From positions 1-8,781 of the forward strand of contig JAISOP010000299.1 of NCBI GenBank assembly GCA_031275525.1: 8,781 bases of DNA. The letters are read 5' to 3'. How positions within the stretch are numbered: the stretch's first letter is position 1; every line of letters starts with the position of its first letter. Both the position numbers and the translations under genes were made by a program. Below are positions 1-5,506 of this stretch, in pieces. The DNA is from Tannerella sp. (lineage in GTDB: Bacteria; Bacteroidota; Bacteroidia; Bacteroidales; Tannerellaceae). The notes under the pieces are model-generated. The model was not told the origin of the DNA. It did no database searches and was given only the letters and a program-made list of their open reading frames with translations.

Positions 1-16
1 GAGGTCATCGAAGGAT

Positions 17-106
17 GCAATCCTGACGGAATGCAAAGGAGGACGATAGGCGGTTCTACCGGGCGAGGCATCCCGCCGGGATGCCACGTTGCCGGGGCTT
101 TTTTGC
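17..106 (+). repeat. Hairpin-type intergenic repeat, left copy
   Basis: A REP-like region. An imperfect stem (17-23 with 28-34) is followed by a perfect 8-bp stem, GGCATCCC / GGGATGCC with a 3-nt loop (67-85), then ACGTTGCC and a run of six T (99-104). Positions 68-104 match 2034-2070 in the same orientation with about five mismatches, which is what defines it as a repeat. The T run sits 13 nt after the stem, so it is not a classical terminator. From memory, hairpins of the GCATCCC-n3-GGGATGC type are common between genes in Bacteroidota; I could not check this. No gene is supported at 1-355. Confidence 0.6.
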
Positions 107-110
107 GGGT

Positions 111-140
111 CTGTCTTTGCGGGGAACGAAGCAATCCGGG
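111..140 (+). repeat. Fragment of GCGAGGAACGAAG-type dispersed repeat
   Basis: The string TTTGCGGGGAACGAAGCAATCC (split here by eye at GCGGGGAACGAAG and CAATCC) resembles a short dispersed element, TTGCGAGGAACGAAGTGACG followed by AAGCAATCC, found in intergenic regions of many bacteria including Bacteroidota. That identification is from memory. A second copy lies at 1946-1970, and a more diverged one at 3602-3630. The short open frames over this segment are translations of the repeat, not genes. Confidence 0.5.
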
Positions 141-147
141 AGCCTGC

Positions 148-220
148 ACGGACGCGGAACGCTCCACCCTGCCGACGCCGGAACAGGGACACTGCGCGCG
201 GCGCCGGAGCGCTTCGGCGC
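148..220 (-). repeat. Left arm of a ~70-bp imperfect inverted repeat
   Basis: The reverse complement of 148-220 aligns with 1961-2030. I count 62 identical positions in 70 aligned columns, plus a 3-nt gap. The perfectly conserved blocks include GCTCCGGCGC, GTCCCTGTTCCGGC and GTTCCGCGTCCGT. The two arms are about 1.74 kb apart and bracket the terminator tail, the 21-bp array, the promoter and the 220-residue gene. They may be two independent insertions of a dispersed intergenic element rather than the ends of a unit. Confidence 0.7.
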
Positions 221-230
221 TTTCTTTTTT
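201..230 (+). terminator. Terminator-like hairpin with T tract
   Basis: An 8-bp GC-rich stem (201-208 with 213-220, one G-U pair) closes a GCGC tetraloop and is followed at once by TTTCTTTTTT. This is the layout of an intrinsic terminator for rightward transcription, which would serve a gene lying left of the window. It is built from the left arm of the inverted repeat. The right arm at 1961-2030 lacks the T tract and pairs less well, so terminator function would be specific to this copy. Confidence 0.5.
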
Positions 231-362
231 GAACAGCCTCCGGACGGAAAAATGGAATGTATGTCTGCATCCTGCCGCCGTTTGCCGGCTTTTTGTACAC
301 ACGCTTTCATAAATGTGTTTCCCTTTTTCTCATGCAGCACTTTTTTTTTCACAATTTAACCG

Positions 363-950
363 CCTGTATTTATTTCGGAAGCGCTTAAAACCGTTCCGGG
401 AGGCCTTGAAACAACTTTAAGAGGAGTCAAAACCATTTCAGGAGGACTTAAAATCATTTTAAGTTCTCCTGAAACGAATCCGGGGATCCCTGAAATCATT
501 CCGGGGATCCCTGAAACGAATCCGGGGATCCCTGAAACGAATCCGGGGATCCCTGAAATCAATTCGGGGATCCCTGAAATCATTCCGGGGATCCCTGAAA
601 CCATTCCGGGGATCCCTGAAATCATTCCGGGGATCCCTGAAATCATTCCGGGGATCCCTGAAACTATTCCGGGGATCCCTGAAACTATTCCGGGGATCCC
701 TGAAACCATTTCGGGGATCCCTGAAACCATTCCGGGGATCCCTGAAACCATTTCAGGGATCCCTGAAATTATTTCGGGGATCCCTGATTTGATTTTAGAA
801 AATCTTTATGTAATTTTGTGAGGTCTTACAATGATTGGGGGAGCTGTTGAAACGGTTTCAGGAAACCTTAGAACGGTTTCGGGAACCATTAAAAACGATT
901 TCGGAGCGTATCGGAAACAATTCCGGGTACCCGGCAACATAAAACCGGTT
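363..950. repeat. 21-bp tandem array, 28 phase-locked units
   Basis: The central 15 units (482-787) each carry GGGGATCCCTGA or a one-base variant at exact 21-bp spacing: 482, 503, 524 and so on to 776. Fourteen bases, GGGGATCCCTGAAA, are almost invariant. The remaining seven vary among forms such as TCATTCC, CGAATCC, CCATTCC and CTATTCC. Neighbouring units often share the same variant, as expected from local slippage or unequal crossing-over. Each core unit contains the palindrome GGGATCCC. Five or six diverged units on the left (starts 363, 384, 405, 426, 447, 468) and eight on the right (783 to 930) keep the phase without an indel, for example CTTGAAACAACTTTAAGAGG at 405 and CTTAGAACGGTTTCGGGAAC at 867. 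The units at 783-845 are the least similar. Four of six frames are open through the core because 21 is a multiple of three, so openness alone does not indicate coding. There are no unique spacers, so it is not a CRISPR array. Confidence 0.9.
788..818 (+). promoter_or_regulatory. Bacteroides-type promoter for the 220-aa gene
   Basis: TTTG at 788-791, 19 nt of spacer, then TAATTTTG at 811-818. This fits the Bacteroidota housekeeping promoter (TTTG near -33, TAnnTTTG near -7) exactly. It would start rightward transcription near 825, giving a leader of about 170 nt before the ATG at 997. The promoter lies in the first decayed units immediately right of the homogeneous core, where the repeat sequence has become AT-rich. 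It is a motif match only; no start site is known. Confidence 0.55.
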
Positions 951-963
951 GCAATCAACCGGT
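944..963. promoter_or_regulatory. Perfect inverted repeat upstream of the 220-aa gene
   Basis: ACCGGTTG and CAACCGGT form a perfect 8-bp inverted repeat around a 4-nt CAAT loop, 33 nt before the ATG at 997. A second perfect palindrome, CCGGGTACCCGG, lies at 923-934. Both are in the inferred leader, downstream of the predicted promoter. They could be a repressor site or an RNA hairpin near the translation start. No matching regulator is in the window. Confidence 0.35.
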
Positions 964-996
964 CATCAAATAGAAACTTTTAAAAAACAGATTGAA

Positions 997-1659
997 ATGA
1001 GAAAAGATTACATGCCTTACAGAGACGGGGATTTTGACACCCTGCAAAACAATGTCTACAACGCGGCGGTGGCCAACAGAGCGCACTGGCTGATACCGCA
1101 GGAGGTTATCACCGCACTCGATTCGCCGCGCCTGCGATGGAACAGTGCATACGCGACATTCCTCCGTCCGGACATGCGTACGCCGGCCGTCACGCAGGAG
1201 AAAAACAATGCGAAGAAGGTGTACACGGCCGCAGAGCGTACGTTCATTCAGGGACAGATCATGCACAATCCCAGGGTGACCGACGCCGACCGGCGTTCGA
1301 TGGGGCTGCACGTCTACAACCGCACGTCTACGCAGGTGCGTACGCCGGAGACGCGTACCGAAATGGAAGTGGATTTCTCGCAAATCATGCGTCACATCAT
1401 TCACGTGCGCGACAGCGAATCGAAGCGCGCCGGCAAACCGGCACACATCATCGGCTTCGAGCTGTGGCGGCGCATCGGCGGCGATACCGGGCCGCTGTTC
1501 AGTGAAATGCAGCTGATCGAACTGGCCACCCGCTCCCCCCACCTGGTGGAATACACCTCCGGCGACCGCGGCAAAATGGTCCGGTACGCCTCCCGGTGGG
1601 TCAACACCCGCGGACAGAAAGGCCCCTGGAGCGAGATCATTTCGGCGATCGTTCCCTGA
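997..1659 (+). CDS. Uncharacterised Bacteroidota protein, 220 aa, FN3-like C-terminus
   Basis: The product has no signal peptide and no membrane segment, so it is probably cytoplasmic. Residues 1-90 look mainly helical (YNAAVANRAHWLIPQEV, then AAERTFIQGQIMHNP). A conserved-looking DADRRSMGLHVYN stretch at 97-108 leads through a Thr/Arg-rich linker into a C-terminal half (about 123-220) that reads as a beta-sandwich, ending in YASRWVNTRGQKGPWSEI. From memory it resembles a group of Bacteroidota hypothetical proteins with the same ending, sometimes labelled FN3-like; their function is unknown. I chose ATG 997 because it begins the MRKDY motif I recall for that group. The frame can also start at a TTG at 949, but that start falls inside the 944-963 inverted repeat and adds an unremarkable 16-residue extension. 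No clear Shine-Dalgarno is present; the leader is A-rich. It stands alone, behind the 21-bp array and its promoter, and converges on the SusCD operon. A 304-codon open frame on the opposite strand is an antisense shadow. Confidence 0.8.
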   Translation: MRKDYMPYRDGDFDTLQNNVYNAAVANRAHWLIPQEVITALDSPRLRWNSAYATFLRPDMRTPAVTQEKNNAKKVYTAAERTFIQGQIMHNPRVTDADRRSMGLHVYNRTSTQVRTPETRTEMEVDFSQIMRHIIHVRDSESKRAGKPAHIIGFELWRRIGGDTGPLFSEMQLIELATRSPHLVEYTSGDRGKMVRYASRWVNTRGQKGPWSEIISAIVP

Positions 1660-1945
1660 AGGGGCAGACCGGGCTGTCCGAAGAGCCTTCTGTTGCGATC
1701 CGTTCGGATACGGAGATGCCGTTTCCGTACTTGCAGCACTCCGGCAGGACGCCGTACACACGGCCGGCGGCGCGGTCTTTTTCGACCCGGGTTTCGGATA
1801 AGAAAAAAAACGCAGAAATAAGGATTTCAGCCTTTGCCTGACGGTTCCGGAATTGACCTGCAAAGACAATGACGGTAACTCCGTCCCTGCGAGGCGCTAT
1901 ATCTTGCAGGCAGATAAACAAAAGGAAATGACGAAAACGACCGTT
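1660..1945. other. Intergenic region without recognised gene
   Basis: About 285 bp following the 220-aa gene. No open frame here has a credible start, composition or recognisable product. The only structures seen are the small inverted repeat GACGG-TAACT-CCGTC (1871-1885) and next to it CCCTGCGAGG (1886-1895), which look like fragments of the same dispersed element found at 1946-1970. I see no convincing intrinsic terminator directly after the stop codon at 1657-1659. Confidence 0.45.
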
Positions 1946-1970
1946 ATTGCGAGGAACGAAGTGACGAAGC
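1946..1970 (+). repeat. GCGAGGAACGAAG-type dispersed repeat
   Basis: ATTGCGAGGAACGAAG followed by TGACGAAGC is the best-preserved copy in the window of the element also seen, diverged, at 111-140 and 3602-3630. It abuts and slightly overlaps the right arm of the long inverted repeat, so the two form a composite intergenic element. Confidence 0.55.
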
Positions 1971-2030
1971 GCTCCGGCGCCGCACGTAGCGTCCCTGTTC
2001 CGGCGGCAGCATGAAGCGTTCCGCGTCCGT
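1961..2030 (+). repeat. Right arm of the ~70-bp imperfect inverted repeat
   Basis: This pairs with 148-220 in opposite orientation: 62 of 70 aligned columns are identical, with a 3-nt gap. The last 13 bases (GTTCCGCGTCCGT) are identical in both arms. Here the arm is followed 3 bp later by the hairpin repeat at 2034-2072. At the left end the hairpin repeat lies outside its arm but in the same orientation as here, so the whole ends are not simple mirror images. Confidence 0.7.
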
Positions 2031-2033
2031 ATC

Positions 2034-2072
2034 GCATCCCGGAGGGATGCAACGTTGCCGAGGTTTTTTTCA
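2034..2072 (+). repeat. Hairpin-type intergenic repeat, right copy
   Basis: GCATCCC-GGA-GGGATGC is a perfect 7-bp stem, followed by the palindrome GCAACGTTGC (2049-2058 approximately) and seven T (2064-2070). It is a direct repeat of 68-106. It could weakly end rightward transcription from the 220-aa gene, but the T run is 13 nt away from the stem. Confidence 0.6.
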
Positions 2073-2156
2073 CTAAGCGCTAATTTGTCATGGCCCGCTT
2101 GTTTATTCGAAAGAATAGGGGGACTTGCAGAGACGAAAGCGCTTAACGCTCGACGC

Positions 2157-2205
2157 AAAAGAAATGTCCGAACCTGTGATTCGGGGAGAATCACGGTTCG
2201 GACAT
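2157..2205 (-). terminator. Intrinsic terminator of the SusCD operon
   Basis: An 18-bp stem pairs 2164-2182 with 2188-2205, broken by one bulged T at 2175 and closed by a 5-nt GGGGA loop. Read leftward it is followed directly by TTTCTTTT. It begins 47 bp beyond the stop codon of the BIG2/LamG lipoprotein and is the strongest hairpin I found in the window. Read rightward there is no T run next to it, so it should act mainly on the leftward operon. Confidence 0.85.
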
Positions 2206-2251
2206 AACTCGATTTCTGTTCTTCTACGTAACGGGCGGCGTTTTTTTTTCC

Positions 2252-3520
2252 CTATTTTATGGGAGTATTCGTCCGTCCGAGCGAAGCGACCTCTTCGGCG
2301 CTCAGCGCCTTGTTCCATAGAGCCGCTGCGGCTATCTGCATCTCGTGATCTTCGCCGTTCTCGTCGGCAAACAGCAGGATAGTTGCGGGATCGAGGGAAA
2401 AGCGGTTGTCTATGCTCAGTTTACTTTCGCCCGGGCCGGTCTCGGACAGCAACTGGCCGTTGAGGTACTGCTTGAAGTACTCGCCGCATTTGATGGTTAC
2501 CACCCAGCGATACCAGGTTTCCCCCTGCACGCTCCCAGCCGAATAATAGCCGCCGCCGATGCCTATATTACCGGCCGGACGGATGAAAAGTTCCGCGTCG
2601 TCATTGTTCGCCGGGTTGGTCTGCAGGAAAGAGTAATAAACGCCTATGCCGCTCACCTTGAAATCTACCAGCAGCGTATATTCGTTGACCCTCGTTGCAG
2701 GATCGCCCGTTTCCAGCATACCGCTGGGGGCAATGCCGTGTTTGCAGATGTAGTACTGGCCATGCGGGACGACTACGGCTTTGTCGCCGGCGGTTGGCCC
2801 GTCGACGAAAGAGAAGTTTGCCGTCGGCTCGAGGTCGAGACCCACCGTCGCTTTGCCGGAATTGGATTCGTCTTCAAACGTCCACATTCCGTACAGCCAT
2901 TCGTGCGTCGGCAGGGATACGTTCACTACGCTGACCGTACATTCGGCTTTCTGGTTTTCGTTGATCGCCGAAGCGGCGGTAATCGTAGCCGTTCCGGCGC
3001 TTACCGCCGTAACTACCCCGCCTTCGACGGTAGCAACGCCCGGATTGCTCGACGACCAGGTCACTTCCTGCGTGATACTCGTCGGCAAGACGGTCGCCTT
3101 CAGCGTACGCGCGCCGCCTGCCGGTATCCGCGTCAGGGCGTTTGCGTTGAGCGACACGGTGAGCGTGCTAAGGACGGTCACCCGGCAACTCTTTGTTCTT
3201 GTGCTGTTGGAAACGGATGTAACCGAGATGTTCGCTTCGCCTTCGCCCACAGCCTTCACCAGGCCGTTGCCGTCCACCGTTGCGACGGACGGATTATCAC
3301 TTTCCCACTTCACGCTTTTGTCGGGAGCGCCGGACGGAAATACTTCGGCGCCGAGCTGGAGTTCTCCGCCAATCAGCAGTATCGTATTGTCCGGCACATC
3401 AAGCGATATGCCGCCAACCACCTTTAACCAGTCCGTTCCGCCGTCTTCGGAACATGACGGCGTCCCGAACGTTACTGCCATTATCGTTAATACGATAAGA
3501 AAAAATCTGTTTTTATACAT
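2252..3520 (-). CDS. Lipoprotein with two BIG2 domains and a LamG/ConA-like domain
   Basis: A 422-residue protein. Residues 1-22 are a hydrophobic signal peptide ending TFGTPS before Cys23, the probable lipidated residue. The following SEDGG is acidic, like the lipoprotein export signals that send Bacteroidota lipoproteins to the cell surface. Two bacterial Ig-like group 2 domains follow (about 37-116 and 121-199), each with the hallmark W-x-S-x-N-P-x-V-A-T-V core and a G-x-A-x-I strand. Residues about 208-416 form a LamG/concanavalin-like jelly roll, with the typical ending ALWNKALSAEEVASLG. No catalytic motif is visible. As third gene of a SusC/SusD operon it sits where SusE-like surface glycan-binding proteins are encoded, so ligand binding at the surface, with Ig domains as spacers, is the likely role. 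That role is inferred. It lies 153 bp downstream of the SusD-like gene and ends in TAG before the operon terminator. Confidence 0.88.
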   Translation of the reverse strand: MYKNRFFLIVLTIMAVTFGTPSCSEDGGTDWLKVVGGISLDVPDNTILLIGGELQLGAEVFPSGAPDKSVKWESDNPSVATVDGNGLVKAVGEGEANISVTSVSNSTRTKSCRVTVLSTLTVSLNANALTRIPAGGARTLKATVLPTSITQEVTWSSSNPGVATVEGGVVTAVSAGTATITAASAINENQKAECTVSVVNVSLPTHEWLYGMWTFEDESNSGKATVGLDLEPTANFSFVDGPTAGDKAVVVPHGQYYICKHGIAPSGMLETGDPATRVNEYTLLVDFKVSGIGVYYSFLQTNPANNDDAELFIRPAGNIGIGGGYYSAGSVQGETWYRWVVTIKCGEYFKQYLNGQLLSETGPGESKLSIDNRFSLDPATILLFADENGEDHEMQIAAAALWNKALSAEEVASLGRTNTPIK

Positions 3521-3521
3521 A

Positions 3522-3571
3522 GTCGTAAATTTTATTTGAATAATAGAATGTCGTAAATTTCATTTGAATAA
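3522..3571 (-). repeat. Duplicated 22-bp leader before the BIG2/LamG gene
   Basis: GTCGTAAATTTTATTTGAATAA at 3522-3543 recurs at 3550-3571 with a single T-to-C change, spaced 28 bp (quoted here only to define the unit of 22 bases; key parts are GTCGTAAATTT and ATTTGAATAA). Read leftward, the inner copy ends just before the ATG at 3520 and supplies the A/T-rich leader typical of translation starts in this phylum. The outer copy lacks a start codon in the equivalent place. I see no TAnnTTTG promoter here. Confidence 0.8.
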
Positions 3572-3594
3572 ATAAGGAAGCGTTTCAAAAAGCC

Positions 3595-3651
3595 TGTTTT
3601 TCGTCTTTGCGAACCCCGAAGGAGGGAAGCGCCCGCAGCGGACGAAAAACA
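3595..3651 (-). repeat. REP-like hairpin between SusD and lipoprotein genes
   Basis: An 11-bp perfect stem (TGTTTTTCGTC at 3595-3605 with GACGAAAAACA at 3641-3651) encloses a 35-nt GC-rich insert that resembles the dispersed element at 111-140 and 1946-1970. It starts 22 bp after the SusD stop codon. Read leftward it is followed a few bases later by a short T run (GGCTTTTTG). It could stabilise the upstream susCD message or partly reduce read-through into the third gene; both are inferences. Confidence 0.55.
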
Positions 3652-3673
3652 TGACTTTCTGTTTGCTTCCTGC

Positions 3674-5488
3674 TTACCAGCCGTAAGGCTGTTTCAGGTT
3701 CGGGTTCAGGACGGTCTGTTCTATCGGAATCGGCGAATAATAATATTTCGGTTCCTCAAACCGGCGAAGGTTGTCTTCCTTGTTGCGGATGTAGCCCGAA
3801 GCGCCGTTATCGAGATAGAACGTGACGTCCGGATCGTCCAGATAATACCATCCGACCACGTCGCCCGTTTTCGAAGACTCGCCGGCGGCAATGCCCCAGT
3901 CCGGTTTGCCGTCGCCGGTGACGTCGTAGACGTAAGGCAGGCGCGGGACGTAGGCGCCCTGCTGGGAGACGGCCGCTTCGTAGAGACTGCCGGCGTTCCA
4001 GCGGTAGAGGTCGTGCCGGCGCAGGCCTTCGCCGGCCAGTTCGACGCGGCGTTCGCGGCGGACGGCCAGGACGTTGACGTCCGTCACGCCCGGATACAGG
4101 TCGCGCAGCGCCTGGTCTACTTCGGCGGCGGCGTTGAACGCCGGCATGCCTACCCTGGCGCGTAGCAGGTTGATGCTCTTTTCCGCGGCGGCGTTGTCCA
4201 GCTGGCCGAGTTCCGCTTTGGCTTCGGCGTAGTTGAGCAGCGTCTCGCCCAGGCGGAAGACCGGAAGGCTCGTGAACATGCCGATGCCGTTAGGCGTGAC
4301 CAGATAATCGTCGCGGTATCTGAGGTAGAACTTACTCTGCTCATACCCGCCGCGACTTGGGGTGGTGGCATGGTAGATAAAACTGCCGTCCAGCTGTTCC
4401 CGGGCGATTCCGGGAAAAGCGAGCGTTTCCGACATGCGCGGGTCGCGGTCTGTAAATACCTCTGCATAGCCCTTCGTCGCATAGCCGGCTACGGTCGAGA
4501 ACGGCCTGCCGTCCTTCGTGAGGAAACTTTCCTGCAGGCTGCGGCTCAGCGAGGAGAGCGTACCGTCGTCTTTCATCAGGACGTCGGCATTGTGGCGGCG
4601 GTTTTGGGTATAATCGTGTTCCGACCACATGATGATTTCACGGTTGTCGGACAGTTTGCTGCTGGTGAACAGCTTGCGGAATCCTTCCGAACCGGAGAGG
4701 CCCGGGGCTACTTCGACCACGCTGCCGCCGCCGGTGATTTCAAACTGTCCGCTGTTCATGATCTCCTCGCTTGCCGACGCGGCCCGTTCCAGGAAGCGGT
4801 TGGCCGACGAGGCCAGGTTGATTTCGGAATGATACTTGCGGTACGTGCCTTCGTAGAGGGCAAACCGCGACAGCTCCGCCAGCGCTACATATTTGTGTAC
4901 GCGAGTACGGTTGCCCAGGTCGGGCTTGATGTTGGCCACGGCATATTCGAGGTCTTCCATGATATGATCCACCACCACGTCGCGCGGGTCTTGCGTCTTG
5001 TAGAGCAAATCCTCGTCCGACGATTCGATGACCGCGTCATACCAGGGGACGTCCGAATAGGCCTGCACCTTGTCGATGTAAAAACGCGCCCTGAAATAGC
5101 GGGCAATTCCCACAAGGTTGTTAATATCCGCCTCATCGCCGGAGACCCCGTCCAGGCTGTTCAGCATCAGGTTGATGCGGCGCAGGTTGTCCCAGCCTCC
5201 CCAGCCGCCGATGTTGTCTTTCGACACCCGTCCGTAGAGCAGGGCGGAATACGGTTCGCTGCCGATGCGTATGGTTACGTTGTCCGAAGCGAAATCATCG
5301 TAGGATCCGTTCGGTATCATCGCTTCATAAATTCCGTTTACATAAAGGTTCAGGTCGAAGACCGTCTTGAAAAATCCGGGAGCGGTGATGGTCGTTTTCG
5401 GCACGCGATCCAGGAATGCGTCGTTGCAGGCCATACACCCGCAAAGCGCCGCTACTATACTGATGATATATACATTAATTCTTTTCAT
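3674..5488 (-). CDS. SusD/RagB-like nutrient-binding outer-membrane lipoprotein
   Basis: A 604-residue protein of normal to long length for the family. The signal peptide (IISIVAALCGC) leads to a lipidation cysteine at 18 or 21; Cys21, just before NDAFLDR, fits the usual SusD pattern, while Cys18 follows the better lipobox. Family features in order: the N-terminal FLDRVPKTTIT, the helical TPR-type stretch LVGIARYFRARFYIDKVQAY followed by SDVPWYD (about 125-151), EGTYRKYH (about 213-220), the RRVELAGEGLRRHDLYRW block near residue 470-490, and the C-terminal SPIPIEQTVLNPNLKQPYGW. SusD proteins cap the SusC barrel at the cell surface and bind the oligosaccharide to be imported. The gene starts 18 bp after the SusC stop, so the two are co-transcribed. 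The ligand cannot be told from sequence alone. Confidence 0.96.
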   Translation of the reverse strand: MKRINVYIISIVAALCGCMACNDAFLDRVPKTTITAPGFFKTVFDLNLYVNGIYEAMIPNGSYDDFASDNVTIRIGSEPYSALLYGRVSKDNIGGWGGWDNLRRINLMLNSLDGVSGDEADINNLVGIARYFRARFYIDKVQAYSDVPWYDAVIESSDEDLLYKTQDPRDVVVDHIMEDLEYAVANIKPDLGNRTRVHKYVALAELSRFALYEGTYRKYHSEINLASSANRFLERAASASEEIMNSGQFEITGGGSVVEVAPGLSGSEGFRKLFTSSKLSDNREIIMWSEHDYTQNRRHNADVLMKDDGTLSSLSRSLQESFLTKDGRPFSTVAGYATKGYAEVFTDRDPRMSETLAFPGIAREQLDGSFIYHATTPSRGGYEQSKFYLRYRDDYLVTPNGIGMFTSLPVFRLGETLLNYAEAKAELGQLDNAAAEKSINLLRARVGMPAFNAAAEVDQALRDLYPGVTDVNVLAVRRERRVELAGEGLRRHDLYRWNAGSLYEAAVSQQGAYVPRLPYVYDVTGDGKPDWGIAAGESSKTGDVVGWYYLDDPDVTFYLDNGASGYIRNKEDNLRRFEEPKYYYSPIPIEQTVLNPNLKQPYGW

Positions 5489-5506
5489 GTCTTTACTGTT
5501 AAATGA

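Noticed and set aside
56..352. 98-residue leftward and 92/93-residue rightward ORFs at the left end
   Set aside because: They translate hairpin and GCGAGGAACGAAG-type repeats; their composition is Arg/Cys/Pro-rich and they have no recognisable domain.
356..751. 131-residue leftward ORF of SGIPG heptads as a real gene
   Set aside because: Its ATG lies inside a repeat unit with no leader, promoter or signal peptide. It exists because a stop-free 21-bp unit is repeated. Kept only as an open question in the findings.
363..950. CRISPR-like regular array
   Set aside because: The units abut at 21 bp. The variable part is only seven bases and recurs among units, so there are no unique spacers, and no cas gene is in the window.
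949..996. TTG at 949 as the start of the 220-aa gene
   Set aside because: It falls within the 944-963 inverted repeat and adds 16 residues of repeat-adjacent sequence; ATG 997 opens the recognisable part of the protein.
1622..1665. Terminator right after the 220-aa gene (GCCCCT with AGGGGC)
   Set aside because: A six-pair stem with a loop of over 30 nt and no T tract is too weak to support.
955..1869. 304-residue leftward ORF opposite the 220-aa gene
   Set aside because: It is rich in Arg, His and Val as expected of an antisense frame of a GC-rich gene, matches no family, and runs through repeats. The + strand product has family-like motifs and a promoter.
1..2155. Insertion sequence or integrated element
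   Set aside because: The inverted arms are diverged, no transposase or integrase frame is present, and no target-site duplication was seen at the arm ends.
4370..5506. Long rightward ORFs opposite SusD and SusC (4370-5506, 5603-6715, 6731-7354) and opposite the lipoprotein (2345-3427)
   Set aside because: They are antisense shadows of well-supported genes; they have no signal peptides, domains or promoters.
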